Source: Lentimicrobiaceae bacterium
GTDB taxonomy: Bacteria; Bacteroidota; Bacteroidia; Bacteroidales; F082
Length of the DNA: 64,000 bases
NCBI GenBank assembly: GCA_018661505.1
Contig: JABJIE010000063.1
Span: forward strand, 1 to 64,000
Reading direction: 5' to 3'
The notes beneath the pieces are model-generated. The model was not told where the DNA came from, did not search any database, and saw only the letters and a program-made list of their open reading frames with translations. A program made the translations under genes and the position numbers. This document shows positions 12,367 to 22,506 of the stretch, one piece after another; positions within the stretch are counted from its first letter, which is position 1; each line of letters opens with the position of its first letter.

Positions 12367-14115
12367 ATGAACGGTTTTAAAGAATTAAATCTGAGCGATA
12401 AAATATTATCGGCAGTAGAAGATTTGGGTTTTGTAACACCTACTCCAATCCAAGCAAAGGTTATTCCAATTCTATTGGAGTCAGACAAAGATTTGGTGGG
12501 ACTTGCTCAAACAGGCACTGGTAAGACTGCTGCATTTGGTTTGCCCATGATTCAAAAAACAAATTTAGATGCAAAATCACCTCAGGGTCTTATCCTATCA
12601 CCAACTCGCGAGTTATGCATTCAAATTGCGAAAGATCTGGAAAAATATTCCGTTCACACCAAAAAATTAAGGGTAACACCTGTTTATGGTGGCTCAAGTA
12701 TTGACATGCAAATAAAAGATCTGAAAAAAGGCACTCATATTGTTGTTGGTACACCCGGAAGAACATTAGATCTCATAAAGAGAAATCGACTTGAAGTTGG
12801 TAAAATTAAAACATTGGTTTTAGACGAAGCGGATGAAATGCTTACAATGGGCTTTAAAGAAGAGTTAAATAGCATACTTGAGAAAACACCAAAGGAAAAG
12901 CAAACCCTTCTATTTAGCGCAACAATGCCAGCGGAGATTAAAAAAATATCCAAGAAGTTTTTAACGGATCCCGTGGAGATAACAACGGGTGTTAAAAATA
13001 ATGCTGCGGAAAACGTAAAACATATCTTTTGTGAAGTACATGCAAAGGATAGATATGAGGCACTAAAGCGAATTGCGGATGTAAACCCGAAGATTTATGG
13101 AATCATATTTTGTAGAACTAGGCGTGAAACAAAGGAGATTGCAGATAAGCTCATTAATGATGGGTATAATGCAGATGCATTACACGGGGATTTAAGTCAA
13201 GCTCAGCGAGATATGGTAATGAATAAGTTTAGAATAAAACACTTACAGCTACTCGTTGCTACAGATGTAGCAGCTCGCGGTCTTGATGTTAATGACCTTA
13301 CTCATGTAATTAATTTTAATCTTCCAGATGAAAATGAAGTTTATGTGCACCGTAGTGGTAGAACTGGAAGAGCAGGCAAAAAGGGTATTTCTCTATCCAT
13401 TCTTCACATGAGGGAAAAACATAAATTAAGAGCTGTAGAAAAGATAATAGGTAGAAGTTTTGAAAAATACCTAGTGCCTAGTGGAAAAGATATTTGTCAA
13501 AAACAATTATTCAATCTTGTTGACAAGGTTGAAAATGTTGAAATAGATGAATCACAAATCGCTCCATTTATGGAAGTTATAAATAAAAAGCTTGGCTGGA
13601 TGGACCGTGAGGAACTCATTAAAAAGTTCGTATCTGTTGAGTTTAATAGATTTCTTTCATATTATAAAGGTTCCAGAGATCTAAATAAATTTGATAAAGA
13701 AAACGATAGGCCGTCAAAAAGGAAAAAGGAGCGTAACGCACGAAGAGATATAAATCCAGAGATTGGATTTAGTCGCTTTTTCATAAATGCTGGAAGTAGC
13801 ACAAACCTTACTCCACCTTCCATAATAGGGTTGATAAATAAATATACTCGAGAAAGAAACATTGATGTGGGGCGAATTGAAATAATGAAAAACTTTTCAT
13901 TTTTTGAAGTTGACTCAGCCTATGAAGATAAAATACTAAAGTCATTAAATGGAGGTGAATATCACAATATTCCACTTATTGTTGAAATTGCAAATCCAAA
14001 ATCGGGAGGCGATAAGGCACCAAAGAATTCTAAGGGCTCTGACAGGTCACGGGGTTTTGACAGAAAGAATAGTTTTAATAGAAGAAATAAGAGAAACAAG
14101 CGTAATAAATCCTAA
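12367..14115 (+). CDS. DEAD/DEAH-box ATP-dependent RNA helicase with DbpA-like RNA-binding C-terminal domain
   Basis: AQTGTGKT, PTRELC, DEAD, SAT, RGLDV, HRSGRTGRAG; C-terminal ...RFFINAGSSTNLTPPSIIGLINKYT... DbpA-RBD-like; basic tail. Confidence 0.93.
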   Translation: MNGFKELNLSDKILSAVEDLGFVTPTPIQAKVIPILLESDKDLVGLAQTGTGKTAAFGLPMIQKTNLDAKSPQGLILSPTRELCIQIAKDLEKYSVHTKKLRVTPVYGGSSIDMQIKDLKKGTHIVVGTPGRTLDLIKRNRLEVGKIKTLVLDEADEMLTMGFKEELNSILEKTPKEKQTLLFSATMPAEIKKISKKFLTDPVEITTGVKNNAAENVKHIFCEVHAKDRYEALKRIADVNPKIYGIIFCRTRRETKEIADKLINDGYNADALHGDLSQAQRDMVMNKFRIKHLQLLVATDVAARGLDVNDLTHVINFNLPDENEVYVHRSGRTGRAGKKGISLSILHMREKHKLRAVEKIIGRSFEKYLVPSGKDICQKQLFNLVDKVENVEIDESQIAPFMEVINKKLGWMDREELIKKFVSVEFNRFLSYYKGSRDLNKFDKENDRPSKRKKERNARRDINPEIGFSRFFINAGSSTNLTPPSIIGLINKYTRERNIDVGRIEIMKNFSFFEVDSAYEDKILKSLNGGEYHNIPLIVEIANPKSGGDKAPKNSKGSDRSRGFDRKNSFNRRNKRNKRNKS

Positions 14116-14930
14116 ACGGATACCTTATATTCTCTTAAGGCATCATTAAGAGATGTCTTTTTATTGGTGGACTCTTTTCTTGTTCCTATTATAAGTGCAC
14201 ACGGAATCTGATATTCTCCAGCTGGAAATTTTTTAGTAGTTGTACCTGGGATAACCACAGATCTAGGAGGTATGACTCCACGATGCTCAATGGGTTCATC
14301 ATTGCTTACATCAATAATTCTTGTTGATTGCGTTATAACAACATTTGCTCCAAGAACAGATTCTTTACCAATATGAACACCTTCTACAATAATTGATCTA
14401 GAGCCTATAAAACAATTATCCTCGATAATCACAGGTGCAGCTTGGATGGGTTCCAGAACGCCTCCAATTCCTACGCCTCCACTTAGATGAACATCCTTTC
14501 CAATTTGAGCACAGGATCCAACGGTTGCCCAAGTGTCCACCATTGTACCAGTTTCAACATAGGCACCAATGTTTACATAGGATGGCATCATAATTACACC
14601 AGGTGCTATATATGCACCATATCTGGCTATTGCATGAGGAACAACCCTTATGCCCAATTTCTTATAGTTGTGTTTCAATGGAATTTTATCATGAAATTCA
14701 AAGATTCCAACTTCCATCTTTTCCATCTTTCTGATAACAAAGTATAAAATAACAGCCTTTTTTACCCAATCATTAACAATCCATTGACCATCCGACATTT
14801 TTTCTGCGGTCCTTAGCTCACCATTATCAAGTTTCTCTAGCACAAACTCAACTGCATTTGAATACTCATTATCAGCTAATAGAGAGTTATTTTCCCAAGA
14901 AAGGTTTATAAGTCTTTTTATATTTTCCAT
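14112..14930 (-). CDS. dapD: 2,3,4,5-tetrahydropyridine-2,6-dicarboxylate N-succinyltransferase
   Basis: RVVPHAIARYGAYIAPGVIMMPSYVNIGAYVETGTMVDTWATVGSCAQIGKDVHLSGGVGIGGVLEP, DapD left-handed beta-helix signature. Confidence 0.95.
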   Translation of the reverse strand: MENIKRLINLSWENNSLLADNEYSNAVEFVLEKLDNGELRTAEKMSDGQWIVNDWVKKAVILYFVIRKMEKMEVGIFEFHDKIPLKHNYKKLGIRVVPHAIARYGAYIAPGVIMMPSYVNIGAYVETGTMVDTWATVGSCAQIGKDVHLSGGVGIGGVLEPIQAAPVIIEDNCFIGSRSIIVEGVHIGKESVLGANVVITQSTRIIDVSNDEPIEHRGVIPPRSVVIPGTTTKKFPAGEYQIPCALIIGTRKESTNKKTSLNDALREYKVSV

Positions 14931-14967
14931 CTATTCACAAATTTGTCATAAAAGTATAAAAAAATGC

Positions 14968-14975
14968 TAATTTTG
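14968..14975 (+). promoter_or_regulatory. Candidate promoter: TTTG (14942-14945) - N22 - TAATTTTG, upstream of ruvX
   Basis: Both Bacteroidetes promoter elements with acceptable spacing; 36 bp before the ATG at 15012. Confidence 0.6.
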
Positions 14976-15011
14976 CGGCTTGACTCCAATTATCAGACAT
15001 TAATACTTATC

Positions 15012-15425
15012 ATGGGAAGAATCCTCGCCATAGACTATGGGCAAAAGCGTGTAGGGCTCGCTGTAACAGATAATATGAAGCTTATTGCAAATGGACTTAC
15101 AACTGTGCATGTTAAAGATATATGGGTATTCTTAGATAAATACCTTACTACTGAAGATGTTGACATGGTAGTTATAGGTGAACCAATGGATATGCAAGGT
15201 AACCCATCAGACTCAACAAGATTTATTCAACCATTCGTAAATAAATTTCAACGTAAATATCCTGATGTGGAAGTAAAAAGGTTTGATGAACGATTTACTT
15301 CAAAGATGGCATTTGATACTATGATAGCTGGTGGTCTGAGTAAATCGAAACGAAAAGACAAAGCATTAGTTGACAAAATAAGTGCAACTTTAATACTCCA
15401 ATCATTTATGGATTCATTGTGCTAA
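15012..15425 (+). CDS. ruvX: Putative pre-16S rRNA nuclease / Holliday junction resolvase-like YqgF
   Basis: MGRILAIDYGQKRVGLAVTD and VVIGEPMDMQG, RFDERFTS. Start corrected from 14964 to the ATG at 15012. Confidence 0.92.
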   Translation: MGRILAIDYGQKRVGLAVTDNMKLIANGLTTVHVKDIWVFLDKYLTTEDVDMVVIGEPMDMQGNPSDSTRFIQPFVNKFQRKYPDVEVKRFDERFTSKMAFDTMIAGGLSKSKRKDKALVDKISATLILQSFMDSLC

Positions 15426-15441
15426 ATATTAATTATTAAAC

Positions 15442-16014
15442 ATGATACTACCAATAACTGCATACGGTCATCCAACATTGAAAAAAGTAGGAGAAGATAT
15501 TGACAAAGATTATCCTAATCTGGATAAGCTTATTGAAGACATGTTTGAAACCATGTACAACTCAAAGGGAGTAGGTTTAGCCGCTCAACAAATAAATAAA
15601 GCAATTAAACTATTTATAATTGACCCAACTCCATTTGGTGAGGAATTTCCAAACATAGATACTAAAAAAAGAGTTTTTATAAACGCTGAAATTATTAGTA
15701 AAGACGGTCAGGAGCAAGAATTTGCAGAAGGTTGCCTTAGTATACCCGGAATAAGTGAACATGTAAAGCGGCAGTCTGATATAATTATTTCCTATTACGA
15801 TGAGAACTTCAATTACCATGAAAATGAGAAGTTTCATGGTATAATTGCAAGAATAATACAACATGAATATGATCACATATACGGAACACTATTCATAGAT
15901 CACTTGCCTAACCTTAAGCGGATGCTATTAAAAGGTAAATTACGCAATATAAGCAATGGTACAGCAGATGTTGATTATAGAATGTTACTACCAAAGAAAA
16001 AATCTAAACGATAA
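15442..16014 (+). CDS. def: Peptide deformylase
   Basis: GVGLAAQQI, EGCLSIPGI, QHEYDHIYG motifs. Confidence 0.97.
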   Translation: MILPITAYGHPTLKKVGEDIDKDYPNLDKLIEDMFETMYNSKGVGLAAQQINKAIKLFIIDPTPFGEEFPNIDTKKRVFINAEIISKDGQEQEFAEGCLSIPGISEHVKRQSDIIISYYDENFNYHENEKFHGIIARIIQHEYDHIYGTLFIDHLPNLKRMLLKGKLRNISNGTADVDYRMLLPKKKSKR

Positions 16015-16031
16015 TATTTAAGCCATCAAGC

Positions 16032-16553
16032 ATGTTAAGATACTTCATAATTTTAATTTCACTAAACCTTATTGTTGCATCATGCAATCTAAATACCAAC
16101 AACTCTGAAGTTACAGAGAAAAAAATTAGTTTAGCAGAACAAGAGTTGTTCAGTGGTGATATCACCTCACCGGATATTGAGAAGGCAAAGGTATTGGTTT
16201 CAATGTATATTGAATTTGCTAACCTACATCCAAAGGACTCGATATCGGTGGAGTATCTATTCAAAGCTGCAGATATAAGTATGAATTTTGGCGCAGCAAA
16301 AAAAACTATAGGTATATTCAATAGAATGATTAATGAATACCCAGAATACAGAAATATATCAACGGTATATTTTCTAAAGGGTTTTGTATACGAAGATCAG
16401 CTGAGAGACTATCAAATGGCTAAGAATTGTTACATGGAATATATAGAGAAATATCCCAATAGTGTTTTCGCAGATGATGCTTTGATTTCGCTCCAAAACT
16501 TGGGTAAAAGCCCTGATGAACTCATTGAAGAGTTTGAGAGGAATAGTCAATAA
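16032..16553 (+). CDS. Lipoprotein with TPR-like repeats
   Basis: Lipobox NLIVASCN; repeats AMKNCYMEYIEKYPNS-like near C-terminus. Confidence 0.7.
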   Translation: MLRYFIILISLNLIVASCNLNTNNSEVTEKKISLAEQELFSGDITSPDIEKAKVLVSMYIEFANLHPKDSISVEYLFKAADISMNFGAAKKTIGIFNRMINEYPEYRNISTVYFLKGFVYEDQLRDYQMAKNCYMEYIEKYPNSVFADDALISLQNLGKSPDELIEEFERNSQ

Positions 16554-16580
16554 AAAAGGCGCAAAAGCGCCCTTTAATTA
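16552..16580. terminator. Bidirectional rho-independent terminator between convergent genes
   Basis: AAAAAAGGCGC-AAAA-GCGCCCTTTAATT: stem 16558-16562/16567-16571, located exactly between convergent ORFs. Confidence 0.75.
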
Positions 16581-17033
16581 AAGTTTCATACTAAGTCCAA
16601 ATGTTGTTCCAACACCTGTTCCACCTCCAAATTCGAGGTTTAGTCCCCATTTTTCATTCCAGTACCAACGACCACCGACTTGAAGACCGAAGCTAGGAAG
16701 GAAATCATCACCAAAATCAAATCCGGCATGAAGTCCTGCATAAAAATCCCAATTACTAGGTATACCAATTAGGTAGTTCCAATGATAGTCTGCCTTTACC
16801 AAGGCACCTACTCTAACTTCATCACCAAGAAATACATTAACCACAGGAGTTAGTGTTATATCCTTGTGAAGTGCAAAGTCTAAGGATACAAAAGCAGGTA
16901 TTCCATGGTTTGAAAAACCTGTTCCAAAATTCAATTGTTTCTGACCTTTTGCCAAAGGAGCAACACCGCCTGCTTGGGCAAAAATTAAGGTGCTAAACAT
17001 TATGCTTGCTGCTAATAAATATATTTTTTTCAT
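16578..17033 (-). CDS. Small outer-membrane beta-barrel-like protein, unknown function
   Basis: Signal peptide (MKKIYLLAASIMFSTLIFAQA) and amphipathic beta-strand pattern over 151 aa. Confidence 0.6.
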   Translation of the reverse strand: MKKIYLLAASIMFSTLIFAQAGGVAPLAKGQKQLNFGTGFSNHGIPAFVSLDFALHKDITLTPVVNVFLGDEVRVGALVKADYHWNYLIGIPSNWDFYAGLHAGFDFGDDFLPSFGLQVGGRWYWNEKWGLNLEFGGGTGVGTTFGLSMKL

Positions 17034-17198
17034 AATTTATATTTTAATATTTTGATGTAATTCGGCGCCAAATATAATATTTTTTGAAAACACAAAATAT
17101 TAGAATTATAAATACAATTACCTCATATTAAATTCGCAAAAAATTGATAAAAATTTAAATAAAAGTAATGTAAATGATTTCCTTTGATACGCTGATTA

Positions 17199-18743
17199 TT
17201 ACTTTGCGTAATTAATTGCACGGGTTTCGCGTATTACGGTTATCTTAATCTGACCAGGATAAGTCATTTCTTCTTGTATTTTTCGTGAAAGTTCAAATGA
17301 TATTTTGTCAGCATCCTTATCAGAAACCTGCTCTGCACCAACGATAACTCTTAATTCACGCCCTGCTTGAATAGCATAGGTTTTAACAACACCAGGATAT
17401 GTAAGAGCTAGTCCTTCGAGTTTTTTCAACCTTTGAATATATGCTTCTACAACCTCACGTCTAGCTCCCGGTCTAGCTCCAGAAATAGCATCACATACTT
17501 GTACGATGGGACTAATCAGGGTATCCATTTCTATTTCATCATGATGGGCACCAATTGCATTACATACATCAGGCTTCTCTTTGTATTTTTCAGCTAGTTT
17601 CATTCCAAGAATTGCATGGGGTAACTCAGCTTCATTTTCAGCTATCTTTCCTATGTCATGCAATAATCCAGCACGTTTTGCTTTTTTTGGATTCAAACCT
17701 AACTCAGAAGCCATTGTTGCACTTAAGTTTGCAACCTCCCTGGAGTGGGCCAGTAGGTTCTGTCCATAGGATGACCTGTATTTCATTCGGCCAACTAATT
17801 TAATAAGCTCATGATGCATGTTATGAACGCCCAGGTCTATTACTGTTCTCTTACCCACTTCTAATATCTCTTCCTCCACTTCAGCGCGAGTTTTAGCAAC
17901 AACCTCTTCTATTCTTGCCGGATGGATGCGCCCATCAGTTACAAGCTTCTTAAGGGCTAAACTAGCAATCTCTCTTCTTATTGGATCAAAACCACTTAAT
18001 AATATTGCATCAGGGCTGTCATCAATGATAATTTCAATGCCAGTCATAGCCTCCAATGCTCTGATATTACGACCTTCTCTACCTATAATTCTACCTTTTA
18101 TCTCATCACTTTCTATGTTAAAGACAGTAACGGTATTTTCAATGGCATGCTCGGCTGCAGTCCTCTGGATGGTTTCAATTACAATTTTTTTAGCTTCACG
18201 ATTTGCGGTAAGTCTGGCCTCATCAGCAATCTCTCTAATTTGAACCATTGCTTCAGATTCAGCCTCACCCTTTAGAGATTCAATAAGTTTGGATTTAGCT
18301 TGTTCGGCAGAATATCCACTAATAGTTTCAAGTTGATTAACCTGATCCTTGTGCATTTTATCAATCTCCGTTTGCTTTGCCTCTAAAATTTGTAGTTGAT
18401 TGTCTAGGTTTCCTTTAAGAGAATCTATTTTTTGTTGATTCCTATTGGTTTCCTCTATCTTTTTTGATAAGGTTGATTCCTTTTGCCGAATACGGTTTTC
18501 ATTCTTCAGAACTTGCTGATTCTTTTCATTGATGATTTTTTCGTGCTCACTTTTTAATTGCAGGAATTTTTCCTTGGCCTGAAGTATTTTTTCCTTTTTT
18601 ATAACCTCTGATTTGTCTCTCGCCTCTTGCAGTAAACCCTTACTCTTTCTTAGAACGGAGTTTTTCAGGAGAGTGCTGGTTACTATACCTCCAACAAGCA
18701 GAGATATCACTGCTACAATAATTAAAATAATATTATGATCCAT
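17199..18743 (-). CDS. rny: Ribonuclease Y
   Basis: N-terminal TM and coiled coil, KH ([24 protein letters not shown]) and HD (GLLHDIGK) domains. Start corrected to CAT at 18741-18743 because the longer ORF begins inside the upstream RNA terminator. Confidence 0.95.
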   Translation of the reverse strand: MDHNIILIIVAVISLLVGGIVTSTLLKNSVLRKSKGLLQEARDKSEVIKKEKILQAKEKFLQLKSEHEKIINEKNQQVLKNENRIRQKESTLSKKIEETNRNQQKIDSLKGNLDNQLQILEAKQTEIDKMHKDQVNQLETISGYSAEQAKSKLIESLKGEAESEAMVQIREIADEARLTANREAKKIVIETIQRTAAEHAIENTVTVFNIESDEIKGRIIGREGRNIRALEAMTGIEIIIDDSPDAILLSGFDPIRREIASLALKKLVTDGRIHPARIEEVVAKTRAEVEEEILEVGKRTVIDLGVHNMHHELIKLVGRMKYRSSYGQNLLAHSREVANLSATMASELGLNPKKAKRAGLLHDIGKIAENEAELPHAILGMKLAEKYKEKPDVCNAIGAHHDEIEMDTLISPIVQVCDAISGARPGARREVVEAYIQRLKKLEGLALTYPGVVKTYAIQAGRELRVIVGAEQVSDKDADKISFELSRKIQEEMTYPGQIKITVIRETRAINYAK

Positions 18744-18778
18744 GGTTTTTAATTTTATATACCATGCAAAAAGGAGAT

Positions 18779-18803
18779 AAAAAAAGGCCCTCCGCAACCG
18801 GAG
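18779..18803 (-). terminator. Rho-independent terminator of the candidate 6S RNA
   Basis: Minus strand CTCCG-GTTG-CGGAG-GGCC-TTTTTTT. Confidence 0.75.
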
Positions 18804-18985
18804 CTGGTAAACTCCAATTTAAGTAACGTCTAGGGCTGCCAGTATTTTCGAACGTCCAGTGTCTTTCCTCTCGGAAAAATCCCCGCTAATGCGGGTACTC
18901 AGGCCTGTCCTACAATACAGTAAGCTTTTCCCTAATTGTTGTAGTGTTGAATTTACAAACTGAATTACGGGGGCACCTTATTATT
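18785..18985 (-). ncRNA. ssrS: Candidate 6S RNA (SsrS / Bacteroidales-1-like)
   Basis: ~190-nt structured non-coding gap between zapA and rny, both on minus strand, ending in a strong terminator. Complementary arms read by eye: GTAAATTC/GAGTTTAC, TAGGG/CCCTA, GTATT/AATAC, plus hairpins CCCGC-ATTA-GCGGG and TTTCC-GAGA-GGAAA. zapA adjacency matches known 6S RNA synteny. Confidence 0.6.
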
Positions 18986-18986
18986 T

Positions 18987-19301
18987 TTATGAACGATGAT
19001 TTATAGTTTCTAAATGAGTCGATAAAAATTCATCAACATCCTTTAATTTATCTTTCAGTTCTTTTTCCTTAAAAGACTTTTCATTTTCAGTGTGCATTGT
19101 GCCTGAAGCATACTGTAATGATACCATTGCGTATAGATCTTGCATATCTTTGTATTCAAAAGCCTTTGAATACTTACTAATTGTTTTGTTAACATCTTCC
19201 GCAGCTTTTCTTACAAGCTCCTCCTCCTCCCTACTTATTGTCAAATTGTAAGGTCTTCCTCCAATGTCAACTTTTATATTTATTTCTGCTTTCATTATCA
19301 A
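18987..19301 (-). CDS. zapA: Cell division protein ZapA
   Basis: INIKVDIGGRPYNLTISREEEELVRKAAEDVNKTI, ZapA-like; downstream of a coiled-coil ORF. Confidence 0.85.
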   Translation of the reverse strand: MIMKAEINIKVDIGGRPYNLTISREEEELVRKAAEDVNKTISKYSKAFEYKDMQDLYAMVSLQYASGTMHTENEKSFKEKELKDKLKDVDEFLSTHLETINHRS

Positions 19302-19318
19302 TTTTTGAGGATAATGAT

Positions 19319-19606
19319 CTATTCGCCAAGCATTTCAATACATCTGTTAATTTCGTCAATCAAACTATCAATCCTTTTGCTGCCCTCTTCAACACCAAAT
19401 TCTGTCTCCAATGTATTTGCAAGTGTAAATTTAAAAATTTCTTTTTGATTCTCTTCTATCTTTTTATTTAAATCTTCTAACTTTTTTGCAGAATCTTCGT
19501 TTTCGACCAGTAGTCTTTGGTTTTCCTGTGTTAAAAAATTATTAACCTCAATTAATTTTTTAACTTTATACTCTATTCCTGCAATTAATATTTCTTCTGT
19601 AGCCAT
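19319..19606 (-). CDS. Small coiled-coil protein upstream of zapA (ZapB-like in character)
   Basis: 95 aa heptad-rich: VNNFLTQENQRLLVENEDSAKKLEDLNKKIEENQKEI; operonic with zapA. Confidence 0.55.
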   Translation of the reverse strand: MATEEILIAGIEYKVKKLIEVNNFLTQENQRLLVENEDSAKKLEDLNKKIEENQKEIFKFTLANTLETEFGVEEGSKRIDSLIDEINRCIEMLGE

Positions 19607-19627
19607 TGAACTTTTTCAATACTGTTA

Positions 19628-19635
19628 CAAAGATA
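19628..19635 (-). promoter_or_regulatory. Candidate -7 element TATCTTTG for the zapA operon
   Basis: Plus strand CAAAGATA, 22 bp upstream of the minus-strand ATG. Confidence 0.4.
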
Positions 19636-19717
19636 CATATTAATTGCCAATGGGTATGATGTAATGTTTTATTTACAACTTATTAGCCAAAACCTTAACT
19701 GCTAAAGATCTATCATT

Positions 19718-20986
19718 ATGAATGAAGAATTTCTATATTATTTATGGACCTATAAACTCATGAATAGTAAACTAAAAACCACCACCGGCTCTGATGTCAT
19801 TATCCATTCACCTGGGCAAAGGAATTATGATGCAGGACCCGATTTCTTTAATGCAATTATTGATATAGGTCCAACAAAATGGGCTGGTAATATTGAGATC
19901 CATGTAAATGCATCGGATTGGTTTAAACACAATCATGATAGAGATAATAATTACGATAATATTATAATCCATATTGTTTATAATAATGATGTCAGTATTA
20001 AGAGAAAAAGTGGTGATATAATACCAGCCTTAGAACTAAAGAATCAATTTCAAAAGCAATTCTTTAAACTATATAGCAAGTTGGTTTTATCTATTGATGA
20101 TATTAGCTGCAGTGGTGAACTTCAAAATATTAAAACCATTACAAAAATTCAATGGTTTGAGAGATTGGCATTTGACAGACTTCAAAATAAATCTCAAAAA
20201 GTTCAGGAACTTTTAAATACGACAAATGGTGACTTTTTTGAAGTTGCCTTGCAGAAAATTGCAAGGTCTTTTGGCTATTCAGTAAATGCTGATGCCATGG
20301 AACAACTTGCCAAATCAATAGGTCATAAGATTATTTTAAAACACTCTACAAATAGATTACAATTGGAATCTTTATTTTTTGGTGCTTCCGGACTAATAAA
20401 CAATACTCAAAATGGAAAATATCCAACATTTATAAAAACCGAGTATAAGTATTTGAAATCAAAGTACAAGATAAAAAATTCGAGTAACAAAGTTTGGAAG
20501 TTTATGAGAATGCGTCCTGCTAACTTTCCCACAATAAGAATTTCACAAATGTCAGGCGTTTTATATAATATTTCAGGAGATTTAACACAATTATTCGAAC
20601 TTGACGACATAAATAAGCTACGTAAACTATTATCTTCCAAGGCATCAAAATATTGGGACACTCATTATAGGTTCGGAAATGAAGTTAGCTCACGAGTAAA
20701 AAAAATAGGCCCCACAACCATCGATATTATTATATTAAACACTATTATGCCCTTAGTTTTTTCCTATGGTAAGATTACAGGAAAGCAAGTATATATCGAC
20801 AGAGTAATTAACTGGAGTAGTAAAATTAAACCCGAGAATAATAAGATTACAAGAAAGTTTAAAAGTCTCGGTGTTGATACGGACAACGCTCTTGATAGTC
20901 AAGCTATTATTGAGCTTTATAACTCATATTGCAAGGAAAAGCAATGTCTTAAATGTATGTTTGGTCAGAAAATAATATCTGGATAG
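19718..20986 (+). CDS. DUF2851 family protein
   Basis: MNEEFLYYLWTYKLMN...GQRNYDAGPDFFNAIIDIGPTKWAGNIEIHVNASDWFKHNHD; C-terminal CKEKQCLKCMFG. Confidence 0.85.
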   Translation: MNEEFLYYLWTYKLMNSKLKTTTGSDVIIHSPGQRNYDAGPDFFNAIIDIGPTKWAGNIEIHVNASDWFKHNHDRDNNYDNIIIHIVYNNDVSIKRKSGDIIPALELKNQFQKQFFKLYSKLVLSIDDISCSGELQNIKTITKIQWFERLAFDRLQNKSQKVQELLNTTNGDFFEVALQKIARSFGYSVNADAMEQLAKSIGHKIILKHSTNRLQLESLFFGASGLINNTQNGKYPTFIKTEYKYLKSKYKIKNSSNKVWKFMRMRPANFPTIRISQMSGVLYNISGDLTQLFELDDINKLRKLLSSKASKYWDTHYRFGNEVSSRVKKIGPTTIDIIILNTIMPLVFSYGKITGKQVYIDRVINWSSKIKPENNKITRKFKSLGVDTDNALDSQAIIELYNSYCKEKQCLKCMFGQKIISG

Positions 20987-21148
20987 AAAACCGTGGCTTA
21001 ACAACATTTAATTTTAATAGATTTGCAATATATAATTTGATAAGTTATGGTAAACCCTGAACACATAGAAAAGTTTAAAAGTTGATGTGTGATACTGAGT
21101 TACAAGCTGAACTTCAATTGTAAAACACCATATATAAACTCAAATATT

Positions 21149-21673
21149 ATGAACTGGAAGTATTTAATTCTTTTAACTGTTGTGCTGTTTTCGTGCAAGA
21201 AAATAGATAAATTAACAAATTTTTATGCGGATTTTTCCCAAGAAATAACTTTCTTCACGGGTGATGAACCAGGTTCAACAATCGACATATGGATCTTTAA
21301 TATATTGCAGGATAAAGATTCTTTGTTTAAGGAAAATCATAGTGATATATATGGAACAAATAAGATTGCTCTTTCGGAAATAACACTATCCTCCATAGAT
21401 ACCATGGATATAAGTTTTAATTATATTGAGTCCGTAGAGGTATATATGACAGCCAATGAAATGCAAGAAAAAAAGATTGCCTGGTTAGATAAAATACCCG
21501 AAGATATTACGAAGATAGTTAGCTTAGATTTTACCGATGATGATTTAAAGGATTACATGAAAGATAAAGATTATGCATTAAATATTAGACTTATCAGTAA
21601 AGGTACAGACAATATTGAAACAACTTTTGACTTTTCTTATACCGTATACATTAATTCAAATTTTGACGATTAA
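21149..21673 (+). CDS. Hypothetical lipoprotein
   Basis: MNWKYLILLTVVLFSCKK lipobox; start trimmed from 21089 to the ATG before the signal peptide. Confidence 0.6.
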   Translation: MNWKYLILLTVVLFSCKKIDKLTNFYADFSQEITFFTGDEPGSTIDIWIFNILQDKDSLFKENHSDIYGTNKIALSEITLSSIDTMDISFNYIESVEVYMTANEMQEKKIAWLDKIPEDITKIVSLDFTDDDLKDYMKDKDYALNIRLISKGTDNIETTFDFSYTVYINSNFDD

Positions 21674-22095
21674 TGAAATTAAATCGAAAACATATTGGTT
21701 TATTGGGGACAATTTACACGCTAGTATTCTTATTAGTATTCAGCTTAGGCTGCAAAAAAAACTCAAATGACAATGTAACTACCTTTACCATAAAAGTTGA
21801 TAGTATCAACCATCCAGATACCATATTCTTTGATAGTACTATGATAATTCAGTTTCATGGACATATTGGGCCAACTGATTGTTATTCATTCTACAAGTTT
21901 GAACCATCCTACGTACCCGACTCACTGATCATAACCGTATTAGGAAAGCATGAAGATAAACAGGGTTGCGCTCCGGGGAATATTAATTTAGAAGCTAAGA
22001 CACTACTAATATCAAACCTACCAAAAGGAACAACTAAAGTTGTTATTAATCAGCCTGTCTCCAGTGCATTAATTGATAGTGTCTACGTCAGATAA
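21673..22095 (+). CDS. Hypothetical lipoprotein
   Basis: LVFSLGCKKNSN lipobox; overlaps the previous stop by one base (TAATG). Confidence 0.6.
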   Translation: MKLNRKHIGLLGTIYTLVFLLVFSLGCKKNSNDNVTTFTIKVDSINHPDTIFFDSTMIIQFHGHIGPTDCYSFYKFEPSYVPDSLIITVLGKHEDKQGCAPGNINLEAKTLLISNLPKGTTKVVINQPVSSALIDSVYVR

Positions 22096-22206
22096 TAATT
22101 TTTTTATCATTCTATCAACTAATCCCATATCTTTGCCCTTTTCATTTTATATGTCCTTTAAAAACAAAACAATTCGTTAGGGACAATTAACTAAATAGTT
22201 AATTCT

Positions 22207-22476
22207 ATGATACATGAACTCGGATGGATCGGTGGATATGAAATAATTATCATTTTGGTAGTGGTCTTGTTGCTTTTTGGTGGAAAAAAAATACCAGAGT
22301 TTGCAAGGGGTTTGGGAAAAGGTATCAGAGATTTCAAAGATGCGACTGATGAAAATAACTTCAAAAACGATATCAAAGATGTTGCTTCTGAAATAAATGA
22401 TTTAAAATCATCGGTAAAAGATATTGACCCACGTAATTCAGTTGGCAATAGGAAACATATAAAATCGAGTAAATAA
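22207..22476 (+). CDS. tatA: Twin-arginine translocase subunit TatA/TatE
   Basis: EIIIILVVVLLLFGGKKIPEFARGLGKGIRDFKDA. Confidence 0.92.
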   Translation: MIHELGWIGGYEIIIILVVVLLLFGGKKIPEFARGLGKGIRDFKDATDENNFKNDIKDVASEINDLKSSVKDIDPRNSVGNRKHIKSSK

Positions 22477-22506
22477 AATTTTATAAATAAAAGAATTACC
22501 CCTTAA

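Noticed and set aside
18785-18985. RNase P RNA interpretation of the zapA-rny RNA (minus strand contains GAGAGGAAAGACAC)
   Set aside because: Resembles GAGGAAAGTCC only partly and the interval is far too short for RNase P RNA; zapA synteny favours 6S RNA.
22207-22476. Tat operon
   Set aside because: Only tatA is visible; no tatC neighbour, so no operon is claimed.
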